Shown: one piece after another, positions 1-13,586 of the stretch
How the letters are laid out: each line of letters opens with the position of its first letter
Numbering within the stretch: the stretch's first letter is position 1
Origin: Yponomeuta sedellus
Lineage: Eukaryota; Arthropoda; Insecta; Lepidoptera; Yponomeutidae
NCBI GenBank assembly: GCA_934045075.1
Contig: OW203732.1
Location: 14,672,201-14,736,200 of the forward strand
Length of the DNA: 64,000 nt
Direction of reading: 5' to 3'
The notes under the pieces: model-generated
The model's database searches: none
Told to the model about the DNA's origin: nothing
What the model saw: only the letters and a program-made list of their open reading frames with translations
Program-made: the position numbers and the translations under genes

Positions 1-72
1 GTATGGCTTAACCTTCCTGCGATGCAGGAAGAAACCCGTGTCCCATCAGTGGGGACATTGGTTGATATCAAG
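1..72 (+). repeat. 3' end fragment of the 5S-headed SINE family
   Basis: Reads TATGGCTTAACCTTCCTGCG, then a GTGGGGACAT block. This matches the 3' end of the fuller copies at 30564, 34134, 47779 and 54321. Only the tail is present, cut by the window edge. Confidence 0.7.
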
Positions 73-1908
73 TTTTCTAAACACTTTTGCCAACTCACAG
101 GTGTTTACAGTGGGTTATTAGAGTGCCAGTGTACAAAAAGCCGGGTAATAAACGCCAATTCAATAAACGCCGTGTCTACAAATGCAAGAAACTACTCACT
201 TATATCTTATATCACTTATATCTTGTACGTAGGTACAATCAAGACTTCAGTGAAGTGGCCGGCCTGCGCGGTCATTATAACGGGAGCTCTCGGGCCACTG
301 GAGCTTAACTACGTCTTAATATTCCCATAAAAGCGATACGAGACCCTTCGGTTAGCCCTTTGCGACAGAGTGCGATTCCAATCCTGATCCACGGTCTATG
401 TTTTTTTGTACAGAAGTCATCCTTTAGGGAAAAATTACGCTAGAGAATCTGTGTGACCACTGAGGCAGTATAATACGAGTATCAAATAAATACATATATA
501 TGTATATATATTGTGTACATACATTTACCAATATAGCTGTAAGAATCATTGTTATTAAAATTTAGAGCCACAGATGCTTTAGAAGTTTTTATTCTGATTC
601 TGATTATTAATACCTAGTCACAACTCTATCATATGATGTGTCAGTTTGCCGCAATATCGACAATGTGAGGTAGAGTGCAATTTGCTTTATATTTGCTTAT
701 GCTGAAGTGAGTACGGACTGCGGGAAGCACGATTTCAATGTGAAATAATCCTTAAATATTTAAATTCTAACATTACGTTAGGCATGCTGTCTCGCCAGCG
801 CAGTTTATATTATTTGGTGATTTTAATCAAATGATAATAAAATTATGAGCTTGTAAATGGATTTTTGTTTCTAGACATAACGGATGTATTCAATATGATT
901 AATTTTCGTTCCAAATTTTCGCAATCAACAATTAGGTACAGGATAAGAAAAATATTGACTTTCTAGTACCGCCTCGTATTATAAGTAACTATCATTATTT
1001 CATCATAATTCTTACATACAATTACATAAAATATACGAGCGAGAGAGATGCCAGAATCAAAAGCAGCTTCAAAACCGCACACGTAGAACGCAAAGCTCAC
1101 ATCGTTACAAAACATCTACGAAAACTTATTGCTTGTCGGGGATCGGTTGTTAATTAAAGTTATTGTTAGGCCTTGATTGTGGGGAAGAGACACGACGTTA
1201 GACGAAATAGTAGAGCCGTGCTTGAATGTAGTACAAACAACTGAACATCAACCTTTACTTTCGTGTACTTAACATAGTTACGTTCCGCGTGACTTTGCAA
1301 CTAATATAAAAATGTGAATGTGTCGATGGTAGGTACAGTTACCTAATAGTTAATCAATATTTATATTTATTTAGCTAAGTAACATCACAGAATTCCCAAG
1401 CAAAGTGTGAAACAGATAAAGTTTTATATTCCACAGAGACTACGAGTAATTTTTTGTAAATATTGTTTAGTCTATAAGTTTTAAGCTCTCCGTTTAATAA
1501 AGTTACAAATGTCAGAATATTAATATGACGCATGTTACCAACGCTTTAAAACGATATGATATTCATTTACAAATTATGCATTTCTATGTTTTGTCACGAA
1601 TATATGATCCCAAAAACTTTATGTCCTACTCATATAGTTAGTGGCATTGTGAATTCATTATTTTCGCACTTATATTGCTTGGTATAAGACCTCCCTATCT
1701 GGGTCTACTTTACGATGTCGCTGGGGTCTCCATATGCGCGTTTTATGTAAGCTCTCAGGAACGATGACGGGCCCATTTTGTAAAAAGTCTCGGCTCATAA
1801 AACACAGCCTTCTTGTCACTACTAGTAGCTAGTAAGAAAAAGAACAGTGTTAGTTTTCAGGGAAAATACTAGATTTTTTTTTCTGTGCACAAACACTTAA
1901 AAAACGGC
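73..1908. other. No gene recognised
   Basis: AT-rich sequence with short open frames only. I see no domain, splice-framed exon or named repeat here. It may be intron or upstream DNA of the adaptor gene, whose first exon was not found. Confidence 0.5.
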
Positions 1909-2168
1909 CAGTCTTGTTAACTTTTTTTAATGGCCTGCATCAAAATATATATCGGGCGTGTATGTTAGATCAAAAAATAAAATTCTTCTCAGCCAGTAAC
2001 TGGTAGGATAATGGCGGCAAACACCAGCGCATTACGGGCAGTCTTGTTACCTTTTTTTAATGGCTTTCATAAAAATATGTGACAGGCGTGTTTGTTGGGT
2101 TAAAAAATAAAATTCTTCTCAGCCAGTATCTGGTAGGATAATGGCGGCAAACACCAGCGCATTACGCA
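1909..2168. repeat. Tandem duplication, about 130 bp, two copies
   Basis: The block starting CAGTCTTGTTA at 1909 recurs at 2039. Both copies end in the shared segment GGATAATGGCGGCAAACACC. They differ at a modest number of positions, so the duplication is not very recent. Confidence 0.85.
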
Positions 2169-2409
2169 GTCTAATCTCACAACAAACCGTCACGAGCCCG
2201 ATCGCAGCCACATTCCGCGCGCGCCAGCCTCGCTCCGCAAGGGTGTCGCTGGCCGCAAACAAGCCTTTTGGCATATTTGCCGCTCTTTGTCAGACGAAAG
2301 AAAAGTCTGCGTGGCAATCCGACGCGCAAATAGGAAAATTTCAATCCGGATGTTACATTTTGTTAGAGACACTTCTTTTGAACAGTAACTTGATTGTTTC
2401 TGTGGTTAT

Positions 2410-2599
2410 GGGCCTGTTTCTGAATTGAGAATTTGGCTGAGTACATACATAAGTAACGTTCTGTCACGCTCCTTGCTGAGAAATTCGAAGAGACTAGAGT
2501 TACTATACAGCTTCCAATTTCTCAGCAAAAAGCGTCACAGAACGTTACATAAGTATTTACCTACTTACTTAGTGAAATTCTCAATTCAAAAAACAGCCC
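2410..2599. mobile_element. MITE with long terminal inverted repeats (Harbinger-like)
   Basis: The left end reads GGGCCTGTTTCTGAATTGAG. The reverse complement of the right end reads GGGCTGTTTTTTGAATTGAG, and similarity continues inward for about 60 bp. A 3-bp direct repeat TAT flanks it (2407-2409 and 2600-2602). There is no coding capacity. The GGGCC terminus and 3-bp duplication suggest a PIF/Harbinger-type non-autonomous element; that assignment is inference. Confidence 0.75.
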
Positions 2600-2717
2600 T
2601 ATGTCACTAGGTTTTTGATGTGAAAAGAGGTTTTAACACAGTTTTCTTTCAAATTAAAAATTTTCATAGTGCTGGTACCTGGTACATGCATGACTGAGTA
2701 TCATTTTACAAGACACG

Positions 2718-2860
2718 GGGCCAGTTTCTGAATTAAGAATTTCGCTAGGTAAATGTTAATTGTAGTGCCGTCTCTTCGTGTTTCTCGGAAAAGAGCGTGA
2801 CGAGACGTTACTTAAGTATATACTTAATATACTCGTAATCCTCAACTCAGAAACAGGCCC
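2718..2860. mobile_element. Second MITE of the GGGCC...TTTCTGAATT family
   Basis: Begins GGGCCAGTTTCTGAATTAAG and ends in the inverse, CTCAGAAACAGGCCC. It is related to the element at 2410 but shorter and more diverged, and lies about 120 bp from it. Confidence 0.7.
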
Positions 2861-3915
2861 TCTGCACATATCTTCAACAAAAATCCGGGACAGCCGATAG
2901 CCAGGACGAGTTTGCGATGGATAGTTAGTAGTTTTTACTAACAATCCATCGCAAACTCTTAGTTGTTTTTTTTATTTGTAAGGTAGACTACCTACGTTAA
3001 GTTAGCTAAAGTCCGAAGAATTCTAAATCATTTGCCGCGCCCTTCACCCGTGAGACCCGAATACGTCCATGCGCACCCAAAGTTATTTAGTCAAATTATT
3101 TGCCGGCATTGAATCAATTAATAACATGAAATGCTTATCATTGTAATAAAACTAGCACTTATGTTTAAGAGTTCTTTAAATCGCGATTAGAAACCTACTA
3201 GGTACCATCTTACGGCTGAAATGCCTGTTTCAATCCGTTAAAGGATTAAGTTAGTATGCAAGACGGCATGTGTCCTTCCCAACCTTAGCTCCAAGTATGT
3301 CCTAATTAGTGAGGGTCGCATTATGTGACTTGAAATTGCCACGGTAGGTTCTCCCTTGAAGGGCACATAGTTGTAAAGTACCTGTCTAAAGGGACAAACT
3401 AAGCTCATGCCACGCGTGAATGTTATCATGGCCATATTAATTAGTCGTTGCCAATGACAATGGGGCAACGGTTGGAAAATTTACCTGCCTATCTCTGTTT
3501 CGAAGATGAGACGTAAGGCCGTGAAATAATTAATTATGAGATTTGAGCTGGAGATACATCAATAAATTTGAAGTTTGACTCAAATGTGGTAACGCATACA
3601 GGGTGTTAAAAACTACGCGTACTGGGCCACAAAACAAACTACTTTTGTAAGTTTTTAAGCGTTGAAAATTAAGCCTGCCGACAATTAATAATACACATAA
3701 ATTTAATGAAAGAATATTACATGTTAACAGAGTGTAGGCTCATAATTAACTATGAACAGTTAATAGGAAACGACCCAAGTATTTTTCTAAACATTTTACT
3801 ACCTAATGTCGAAATACAAACAAGCCATTGTAATATTATCATAAAAAATCTCACCGCAATTTAATACAAAATAATTGTCCGGAATGAACTAAATCACTTT
3901 TTTTACAATGGCCAA
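2861..3915. other. No gene recognised; one imperfect hairpin
   Basis: AT-rich sequence without a supported exon. A 23-bp inverted repeat containing GTTTGCGATGGAT lies at 2908-2930 and 2936-2958, separated by five bases. Confidence 0.5.
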
Positions 3916-3995
3916 TATAAGCCTGGTGGTGGAGTATGGCCTAAGCTTCTTGCGATGTAGGAAGCAGCAGTGGGGACATACAAGGTTTGAAATCG
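3916..3995 (+). repeat. 3' end fragment of the 5S-headed SINE family
   Basis: Contains GGTGGTGGAGTATGGCCTAA, a diverged GCGATGTAGGAAG block and GTGGGGACATACAAGG, in the same order as the 3' ends of the longer copies. Confidence 0.75.
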
Positions 3996-6029
3996 AATAT
4001 AAGCCTATGGAATAAAACCACAGGGCAATTTAGGACAAGTTGGTTTTGTTCCAGTACCGGGTCAATATTTGATTCTCATCACTATTCAAATGAACAAGAT
4101 TCTGTCTTGATTCTGCTTGAGTGGGTTTTATACGTTTGCCGGGTCGTCGACAGTGAATTTGGTTCCACGCTGCGGTCTTGTCATACGCTTCCCACCTTTG
4201 ATGAATTTGATATATTGCCTGCGATATTAAACATTATTAATTTATAACCCACTATGGTGAATGTGTCACGAGCTTAATTCTCGCTTTGTGTCTACAGAAT
4301 AGTTCACAAAATTCTCCGCGCGCGAGGTAACCTCCCGGGGCAAACCCGCGATATTCCAAAGGGAAAAGTTGCGGCACGAATCTCGGCGAGATCCGATAAG
4401 TAAACAAACTGAGGGAATAGAAATAATAATAAAAAGCGGAGAAGTTGTGTTTAACTTTCCACTCTGCATTCCGAAACGAGAAACAATAACGCAAGTTTCC
4501 TATAAAAAACTTCAATATAACTCAAAGTCGGTTTGCAGAGAGACGTTTCAGACGGAATGAATTCCGACGCGCGTCTACTAGGAAGAGTTTTACCATAATG
4601 AAATTCTTTAAATATCACCACCAAAGGCTCCATGAGGATTAAAATTCATGTAATTGCGCTCGCGGCGGTTTTGCACCCTCGGCGACAAAGTAAAATACAT
4701 CGAGACACCTTTATTAAAAGCAGCAAAAGTACGAAAATCGAGCAACAGCTCACTACCGGCTTGGGCTGACTGTAGACACTTCGCTAAAACCTTGCAGCTA
4801 TTTGAAGCACGCTACTTGTTTACGCGAGGGCAAAATATAAATTAAACTACCTCTTCTAAAAACTATTTCTTGTTATTCTACCTGTAGGAAGGTTGAGCGT
4901 AAAGGATTTTTTCTCAACTGTTTTCCAGATTTTTCTCTGAGTGAATTTATTTTGAGCAAATAAAGGTAAGGAAATAGTGTATTTCATATAATCACTATCA
5001 TAAGTTGTTGTAAAATTGTTACGTAAATTTCTTACACACTCAAGTTATTTCACCATGTTTTATGGGTGAGCAAGAGTATATTAGTGTTGAGAATACTTAG
5101 CGTAAGGACAAGAATTCTATATAGGTAGATGTCCCATTGTAAGGCATAGTTCTTTACCTCGATAGAAAATGACCCCCGGGTTTGGCGATTAGAAGCGATA
5201 TTCTTTCCTCAAAATAATTTCCTTCACAACTGGTGAGTGGTATCGCTACCAATTTACAATTTACGTAACTTAAGAATTATAAGATAATGCTAGAGAGATC
5301 TTGTGAGAGGCTGTCTTTAGTTCTGTAATTTAAGGGTTTACTGTTAAGTTACGAGAACTCTGTAAACGAAAGAATAAGAAAAACTTAAGAAAAACCACTC
5401 TTATTTAGAGAGCAGATCCACCGTTGGCGACATTTGATAAAGGTACAAAAATATAATCAATATACCCTTGTATTGTTACTAATCAACTATATCCCAAAAT
5501 AGTATGTATATCCTAAAAATAAGAAACCAGATTTATCTGACCGCTTCGTTATTTTTTAGAACTCTGAAGAGTCAGTGAACTCAGTGAAAGTCAAGCAAGC
5601 AATCATTGTATGCAACATTAAAAACATCCAAAAGCACGACCTTACACATTCTACCTTCGCCAATAGGTATTGATTGGGAATTAATTTAAGCAAGAAGGCA
5701 TACGAGGTCTCTTGTCCCGGACAGAGTTAGTAGTTCCATGCACGTAGTACCTACTGTGCCATAGCGGTCGACAAATATTTATCCACACCAGATTTACGTG
5801 GCAAGCGTCCGGACTCGTAATCAGATTTGCCTGCGAACGAACATGAGTAACCAAAGTCACTTTTAACAGAACGGTAGGCACAGGTTGTGTAAATATAACC
5901 GACGAATTTAATGAAAGCTAGTGCTTATAAAGAGTTCTAAAGGACATCCTTTAGAACTCATCCCTAAAATGTAGAGAACTGAAGAGTAGGGAACACTGCG
6001 CGAAATTGTTGTTTCATGTTTATGATTAT
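3996..6029. other. No gene recognised; GC-richer block at 4251-4850
   Basis: Open frames here (up to 87 codons) overlap on both strands and show no known domain. 4251-4850 is richer in GC and CpG than its surroundings and does not resemble the repeats listed here, so it could be regulatory or a conserved noncoding block. Nothing else stands out. Confidence 0.4.
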
Positions 6030-6195
6030 ATTATTTTTAATGCACTAACCCGTGCTAAGGACAATTTTAAAAACCTTTTTTATTTACATGTTTGTGATGT
6101 CGTTGTTTCTGGTTCCAACGATACAAGGTGTCCTAGTGTGGGGCCAGAAACAATGTATGTGCCTGTATGTGATTGTTATGTTATGTTCATTATCA
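6030..6195 (+). repeat. Chimeric SINE piece: antisense tail joined to another SINE body
   Basis: 6034-6080 reads TTAATGCACTAACCCGTGC, the antisense tail of the snapback SINE family. It runs directly into ACATGTTTGTGATGTCGTTG, the body of the SINE family at 8919 and 27322. The junction near 6083 looks like a template switch or an insertion scar. Confidence 0.7.
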
Positions 6196-7322
6196 GAAAT
6201 ATTGTTCAAACAATATGTAAAGAGTACTTCGTGCAAATACACTAATAGGTATGGCATTAAAAATAATTCAGAATATTGTTTACCATCAAAGTCAAGTCAT
6301 TCTATTTTCACATATCGTCGGTATAAAGGTAAAACTCATTAACTGCTTTTCCATTTTCTTATTTATAAACTGATAATTATTTTTGCCCAAAAATAACACT
6401 ATCTAGTTTGCTCATAAAAAAAATGGGTGAGCGATTTTATTTCTGTGCTAAATATTACATTTAGTATCTCAAATACACATTAGCGCAGTTTCTACGATTA
6501 GGCTAATTTGCAGTTACTGAACTTTTACCTTTATACCGACGATAATGTAAAACTGTGCTTTATAAAAATTATTAGCTTAATAGTAATAAAAAATGTCTAC
6601 ACTAATTACCTTCCTGTTTTACATTGTTTCATACTGTGGACTTTGATAAATTAATAAAATATTAGAGTAAGAATGTGAACTCTGTTAATTAAGGGCCAAA
6701 TGCAAAGAACTTCAAAAGACAAAGTTTGGACTGTTTTGTAATTTTTTTTCTCCAAAACGATTTAGATCTTATTAAAAATGGAATACTTACTTAATTTTTA
6801 ACGTTCATTAAGTCGTAATTTTTGCGTAGCTCTGAATAAAACATTTTGTGTTTTTAAGCTCCTTATGTATGAATTCTGGAATAAATCTACACAGATTTAC
6901 GAACAATGAGCACAACTTTGTGAATGGTCTGAGTTGAGTTGATATAGGTAACCTTTAGTAAAGTTGGTTACGAGATTTGCACAGAAGATAATTTCAACAT
7001 TTTATCGATGCTTAACATTTCAGCCAGAACTAAAGGAGCGTCTCCTACAGCCAATTTCAGTTCTGTCTAGTCCCTTACCTTCACTCAATTTATAGGTTTT
7101 ACCTGCAACGCAACCCCCATAGATCGGTGTAAGGCAAGAAGATACTTCAATAACTCAAACATTAAAATTCATGCAATATCCGCTTTGCCTTAGATATTCA
7201 ATCTCTGGAACAAAATGTAGAGTAAGAGAACTTGTATTTTTTTCATCTCAAACTTTATCCTTCCAGTGTCATTAAAATCTTGTTGGTGCAGTCTTGAAAC
7301 TACTCGCTATCATCGATGTGAA
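6196..7322. other. No gene recognised
   Basis: AT-rich sequence, short open frames only, no recognised repeat. Confidence 0.5.
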
Positions 7323-7480
7323 GGAAAACATCGTGACCAAACCTAAGAAATTTAAATATCTCAGCGCTTGACAATTGGGCACGCGTGGTAATTAAGCCCG
7401 TACTTTCTCTCTCTCTGAGAGAAGGCCTATTCCCTACAGTAGGACGTTTATAGGCTATATAAAATAGGTCTAGGTGACGT
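7323..7480 (+). repeat. Diverged SINE body relic
   Basis: Contains GAAGGAAAACATCGTGACCA, then a CTCTCTCTGAGAGAAGG stretch and GGCTATATAAAATAGG. Similar blocks recur at 56105, 57500 and 61990. These are widespread lepidopteran SINE or LINE tail motifs. Confidence 0.55.
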
Positions 7481-8140
7481 ATTGTTGTAACGTGTACAAT
7501 TTCACACTTTTGCTTTCACAAATTGTGGAATTCGGTCGCCGCCGTTCAGGTATTCGACACGGAGGTGCCGCGGATCGCGTACTGAATAATTAACTTTTAC
7601 AATTTTTGGCAACAACTCAAGGCTCCATTGACAGTTCAAAAGGTTTGCTATGGATGAGTTAAATTCCTTTTAAATCATACTGTTGTTGCCTGAAACTTCG
7701 TTGATATAGAAATTTTAGTATTTATTTTTCCGGGACAAAAGTGTTATTCCAGACTACCCGTATAATCTATTTCTGTGCCAAGTTTCACTTAGTTATGCCG
7801 CTCTAACGTGATTGAGTAACAAATATCTATCTGTCCAAACTTTAGTATTTATAATGGCAGTAAGATAAGACAGTGAAGCAGGATTTAATTTGATTTGATC
7901 TTCAGCGAAAGAGGTCGGGATCTTGCCTAGTGACAAACCAAGGTCTCTGGTTACCAGTCCGGTTTATAATCACGACTTTATATAACCGTCAAGTACTTTT
8001 AAATAAATGTATAAGCTACGAAGTGTCTTTTTGTTCTTACCATGTTAGCGCTTTGCTTATGACTAAAAGACATCGGTTAGAAAGTAAGGGGCAGTGTGGA
8101 TAACGCATTCAGTACCAACGTGATAATAATTGAAGTAGGT

Positions 8141-8536
8141 ACCTACTTCCAGCTTATAGTAGTAGTAACAATAACTTCAACCACACAATAGTATCACTTG
8201 ACCTGGGCCCAAACTAGGATACACTGTGCTATGATCAAACATGACGGTCAAACAAGACGGTCGTTTGTTTCATTTGTTTTTCAGCATTACCAGTTCTTCC
8301 AAAGTGGCCCAGCTTTAAAGAAGTAAGGCTAAGTGCCTACTTCCAGCTTATAGTAGTAGTAGCAATAACTTCAGCCACACAATGGATTACTTGACCAGGA
8401 CCCAAACTAGGATACACTGTGCTATGATCAAACATGTTAACCCCGAGTCCAACAAGACAGTCGTTTATTTCATTTGTTTTTCAGCATTACAAGTTCTTCC
8501 AAAGTGGCCTAGCTTTAAAGAAGTAAGGCACTTAAC
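8141..8536. repeat. Tandem duplication, about 195 bp, two diverged copies
   Basis: Both copies begin CCTACTTCCAGCTTATAGTA (8141 and about 8336) and end in CAAAGTGGCC(C/T)AGCTTTAAAGAAGTAAGG. The second copy carries an insertion near ATGTTAACCCCGAGTCC. Neither has a convincing open frame. Confidence 0.85.
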
Positions 8537-8918
8537 ATGGCTACCTTGTATAATTGGGATTTCACGGTAATCGGTACGCGGTTTTCCACTTAGAAAGTCC
8601 GCTGGACAATGGGAGAGGCGCGTAATGGTTACCAAAGCGACATATTAATACGTGTCACTTGAGTGTGAACACACCGCTTCTGTGTTTGTCAAAGGTACGC
8701 AACCAAACAGATGCAAAATAGGCGCCAAAGGTGCTTACTTTCTTTCGACAGCGTCTTAGTTTTAATGCACTAATTATTTTATCTTAATGTAGTCATATAT
8801 AGTATTTTTATGTTATTGATTTCAAAGTCAGCCTATCTACCTGGTTGACGTTAAAGAGAAGAGGCCTATGCCCAACAGTTGGCTCTGTTTATGAGATAGA
8901 TTTAACATAATAGATTTG

Positions 8919-9118
8919 ACGACTTCTGTGGCGCAGCGGCAGCCCATCTGCCTTCGATGCGAGAGGTCCCAGGTTCAATCCCCGGCTGGGGACAAAAAAA
9001 AACCGCAGGTCTTGGATGTTTACATGTTTGTGATGTCGTTGTTTCTGGTACCCATGACATTGGGTATCCTAGTGCCAGTATGTAAATATTATGTTATGTT
9101 AACACTCTGTTTATTTTA
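8919..9118 (+). mobile_element. tRNA-headed SINE, family with GTGATGTCGTTG body
   Basis: The head carries a pol III A-box-like TGGCGCAGCGGC and a B-box-like GGTTCAATCCC about 40 bp apart, then a poly(A)-like run. The body GATGTCGTTGTTTCTGGT is shared with 6084 and 27322. The tRNA fold is degenerate, so this is a SINE and not a tRNA gene. Confidence 0.8.
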
Positions 9119-10282
9119 TTTTATTTAAGAAGTTAGATTGTTTAATTGCTGTACTTTAGATACCCTTTTAATGAAGCGTTTTAATAAAGAAAAACCGGAA
9201 ATCGTTGTAAAAGTACACCGCCGTGCTTAATTATTTACAACAGTAGGTACCTATATTATATTCTCGTCAACTAGGTAATGTGGACAGAAAAGTTCGTCGT
9301 TATTATTTTCGAACCATTTCATTTCTCTTATTCTCATTAAACTGTGTTTGTATTTACTCCTAGTAAACTCGACCCGAATATAAGACGTTTAAAATTATAA
9401 AAAAGAATATTTGCTCGCTTCGTCTACTTTGAGCGTTCCCGTATCGTGTGTTGAAACGAAAAGACTCATTATTGAAAGATCAAAACGAGGAAACTGAGGA
9501 CAACACTAGGTGTCTCTAAGAGTAAGATATTATTAAAAAATATTACTCGTCGAGCATGTAACTTCTGCTGTATAATCGGTGCTCAAAATAACCTACAAAA
9601 AATCTAAACGACTACACAAGAAAAATATAAAACTGCATAAACTAAACTAGAACAGTGTGAATAGGGACGCAGGGGTGAATAGGGACAAAACCCGGAACGA
9701 AATATAAACACGATTTAATAATTAAAGCTGGTCATACACATCCCATTTTTTCTCTAAATAGTAGAAGAATATATTTTTCTTCAAATGGCAACATCTGATT
9801 ACAAAAAAAATTAATGCAACATGACAAAAATTCGTTTCAAAGTGAGGTCAAAATTTTGTCCGTTTCAAAAGTGCTCAAAACTTTGTTATTTCTGATAAAA
9901 CTGAAAATCAAAACTACATAGTACTTCCATACTTCCTAAATGGAAGTATTACATACCCATCATGGTTGTATTTGCTCTTTGACGAGGAGGCGTGCTGTTA
10001 CAGAATGTTGGCAATTACATAAATGACAATCAGCATCGGTAGGTAGGGAGACGTCAGAGAAAGACACCTAATGTAATTATACAGATAAGCCCGCGTTTAT
10101 GAGACTGAGCGGCTCTGACGCCGCGGCGGAAAACATCGCAGTTTCAGTACCATTTCCAAGCGTTTTATGACATCACTTTACATATTTTAATAAGTATCCC
10201 CGACAATAGTGACACAAAAAATGCATAGGTAGTAAAAAAAAAACTATACGACTCACATTATATGAACATCGTTCAATCAACG
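9119..10282. other. No gene recognised
   Basis: AT-rich sequence without a supported coding region or recognised repeat. Confidence 0.5.
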
Positions 10283-10385
10283 TTTTGTATCAACCCTTGT
10301 ATGTCCCTACTGGGGCAACTCTTCCTGCATCGCAGGAAGGTTAGGCCATACTCCACCACGAAGGCCAAGTCCGGGTTGGTAATAT
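10283..10385 (-). repeat. 3' end fragment of the 5S-headed SINE family
   Basis: Reads ATCAACCCTTGTATGTCCC, then GCATCGCAGGAAGGTTAGGC and CTCCACCACGAAGGCC, the reverse complement of the family's 3' end. Confidence 0.8.
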
Positions 10386-10976
10386 ATGAACATACTGAAT
10401 AGGTGCTAGTGCCTGTTGTCAACTTTGTTCGCGTGGTAATCGGACTAGCATTTAGCCCTTGTCCATTCCAAAGCCTGGCTAAATAATTTTTGAAAGTTAA
10501 AAAAAGAAGTATTTTCAGACGTTACCTCACGTACAAACTTTTTCTTTGTGTGATATTACATAGTATACCTTTTAATGTATTTTATGGGGTATACTCTAAT
10601 CTACAGATGGACCATTTTACTCATAAATTAGACAGTTTCTCACTGATCTTTACTAGTAAGCCCTTCCATGGTATCCTTAAAATGGCAAAAAAACAACTTT
10701 TGAATATAGAGCACATAGAGAACAGACTTATAATAACTTAAGATAAGATAGATAAGATAATTGTTTATGTGAACTCAAAAAGTTTAAATTTGTTACAATA
10801 TGATTGTGCCCTGACTCCTGAACTAGGCGGAAACCTGTATCTCAGGAGCCACTTGTTCTAGTAACAGCTTTATAAAACTCAGTACAATAATATAATAATT
10901 AAACCTTTTTTATTGCCAAACTCATAATATTTGTTAGTTTTGTAAGTAGATTTGCTTATTCTAAGTTGTTTTGTTA

Positions 10977-11110
10977 GTTTTCCGGGTGAAGGCATCCTTC
11001 ATCTTCATCCAGGCTTCTCTGTTCTTTGCCATAGTCATCCAGTCTCTCCCGGCAAATGGACTATATCATTAGCCCACCGTTTGATTGGACTTCCAACGTT
11101 CCTTTTCTCT
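10977..11110 (-). pseudogene. LINE reverse-transcriptase C-terminal relic
   Basis: The reverse strand reads VGSPIKRWANDIVHLPGETG up to a stop. In another frame it then reads EAWMKMKDAFT. This resembles the common LINE ORF2 C-terminal pattern GRPxxRW.DDI followed by W...EAF. The frame break and isolation show a dead fragment; clade unknown. Confidence 0.55.
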
Positions 11111-11179
11111 GATGCTGGTCCTTTCCATGTCAATTTACATGGTTATTTTGTTTGATGTGTCTTGTTGATATAATAAATC

Positions 11180-11210
11180 TCTTTCTTTCTTTCTTCTTTC
11201 TTTCTTTCCA
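11180..11210. repeat. Short CTTT-rich simple repeat
   Basis: About 30 bp of CTTT units with a TCTT interruption, next to the LINE relic and possibly its tail. Confidence 0.7.
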
Positions 11211-11750
11211 TTGTGTTGTACTGGTCATCTTTTGTCTGTGTAGCGAGATAGATGTCCTGCCTGCTATATAATCAAATCTAACTAATGCCATCAAATCATG
11301 CGTGGATGTGAGTAAACAGCTGTATCAACTTCATAGTTGTAATCAAATCCAACCAATTCTACCAAATCATGCGTGCAAATGTTTGTAGCGCATTATTAGC
11401 ATAGCTGTTGCTATGCACGCACGTCTGAGACGCCCGCTTGTGGCCAGCGAAGCTCACAGATCCCGTCTGGGAACAATAAGCGTTAATGTAATTTGCGCAA
11501 ATATGAAATCGGCCGAAAACGTCCTTATTACATCGTGAGAGGGAACGGGCAAAAGATGAGCGTAGTGAGAGAACTTACAGAGGATATTCTGCCGTAAGAG
11601 AGAGAAAGATAATTGAAAAACGTGTAAATTTGTAAGCTTGCAATTCAATTTATTTATGTAACCGATAAACATCCCACTGCAGTGCACAGGCCTTCTTTCA
11701 GAGAAAGAGCTTGCAATATTTACATAATATATCAGTAAGTTATGATGATA

Positions 11751-11815
11751 TTGCCCCTTTGTATGTCCCCACTACTGGACACGGGTCTCTTCCTGCATCG
11801 CAGTAAGGTTAGGCC
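11751..11815 (-). repeat. 3' end fragment of the 5S-headed SINE family
   Basis: Contains TTTGTATGTCCCCACTACTG and GCATCGCAGTAAGGTTAGGC, the reverse complement of the family 3' end. Confidence 0.75.
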
Positions 11816-12916
11816 TTAAACTTAAACTATATTGATATTTTGGTTTCCATAATAGCTACCGGTGTGGTGTTTTAAAAATATGAAGGAAGCAAATGGGTAC
11901 TAATTGCTGCCCTATGAGTTATTCAGTGATTCTACGAAAGTTTGATGATATGCCTAGGTGACCGGTCAACCTGACGTCAGGATGTACGGTCACCCTTAAA
12001 TGTTGTTTCTCTTCTAAAATATGATGGAAGAAATTCTCTACTTAGGGGAAGCAAATAGAAGCAATAGGGCACTAAATATTCATCACAATTTCCGACGTTA
12101 ATACGAGTAGTGACCGGTCATTCTGACGCTGACCTTGTAACCTTATCGAATAGGTGTTACTCCGCGTGTAAAGGTTGATGACCTGTCAATAGTACACCAT
12201 ATCAGCATAATCACATTTACTAATGAGCATCATCACATTTACCACATTTACTGTGTACTATTGCATTTTACAGTCTATTATTGCAGCATCTGCCGTTTGG
12301 TCGAGTTTTCCGTTTTGCAAATTGTGTACTTCTTACTAATGTGTAAAACAGTTTTTTCTTTTTCTTTCAGTAGCAAATAAGGTCCTTTGGTGGGCTTAAA
12401 GAGAAATACCTAGTACTGTTTTAATTACCACGATTTCAGGCGCTTCTACTACTGTAGCAACTATTTTTAAGACGTACAGCGTTACATAAAATCACCAACC
12501 AAGGACGTTAATCCATTTTTGCTAGAAAACGCCGTTTTTAGCGGAAATCTCTTAAAGTTCTAGCTGTTATTGCTGGGTCCCAAACTGTAGTTTCTAAAAT
12601 AGTTGCCAGATTTCTCATGTTCTCTTTTAGACGTATTATAAACCAAGTTTCCATTGGTGGCGCTAGTTAGCATCCCGAAGCGACTTTAAGCGCTGCGCTA
12701 ACTTTTGGTATAATTTCCGACAGATAACTTTTACAACAATCCGGTCAGAATGAGATTTCGATGGACTCTTAAGAAGGCGGAGCGATTCTCATACAAACGT
12801 AGTTTGGTTTGAATTTTGACACGACATGCCGGATTGCAATAAATCGTTATCAATATGCTCAAAAGACACAAATAGAGGTTTAAGCGTGTTACGAAATTAT
12901 GTTTTATTTATACCTC
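11816..12916. other. No gene; diverged dispersed blocks
   Basis: Two related blocks with GTGACCGGTCA and TGACG (about 11958 and 12112) suggest an old duplication. 12520-12670 holds CGTTTTTAGCGGAAATC and a CCATTGGTGGCGC block. Both motifs recur near 36790-36980, the second in inverse orientation, so this is a dispersed repeat. No coding exon was found. Confidence 0.45.

Positions 12917-13586
<670 letters not shown>

Noticed and set aside
8141..8536. CRISPR-like or satellite array
   Set aside because: Only two long diverged copies without spacers; no array structure, and the genome is eukaryotic.
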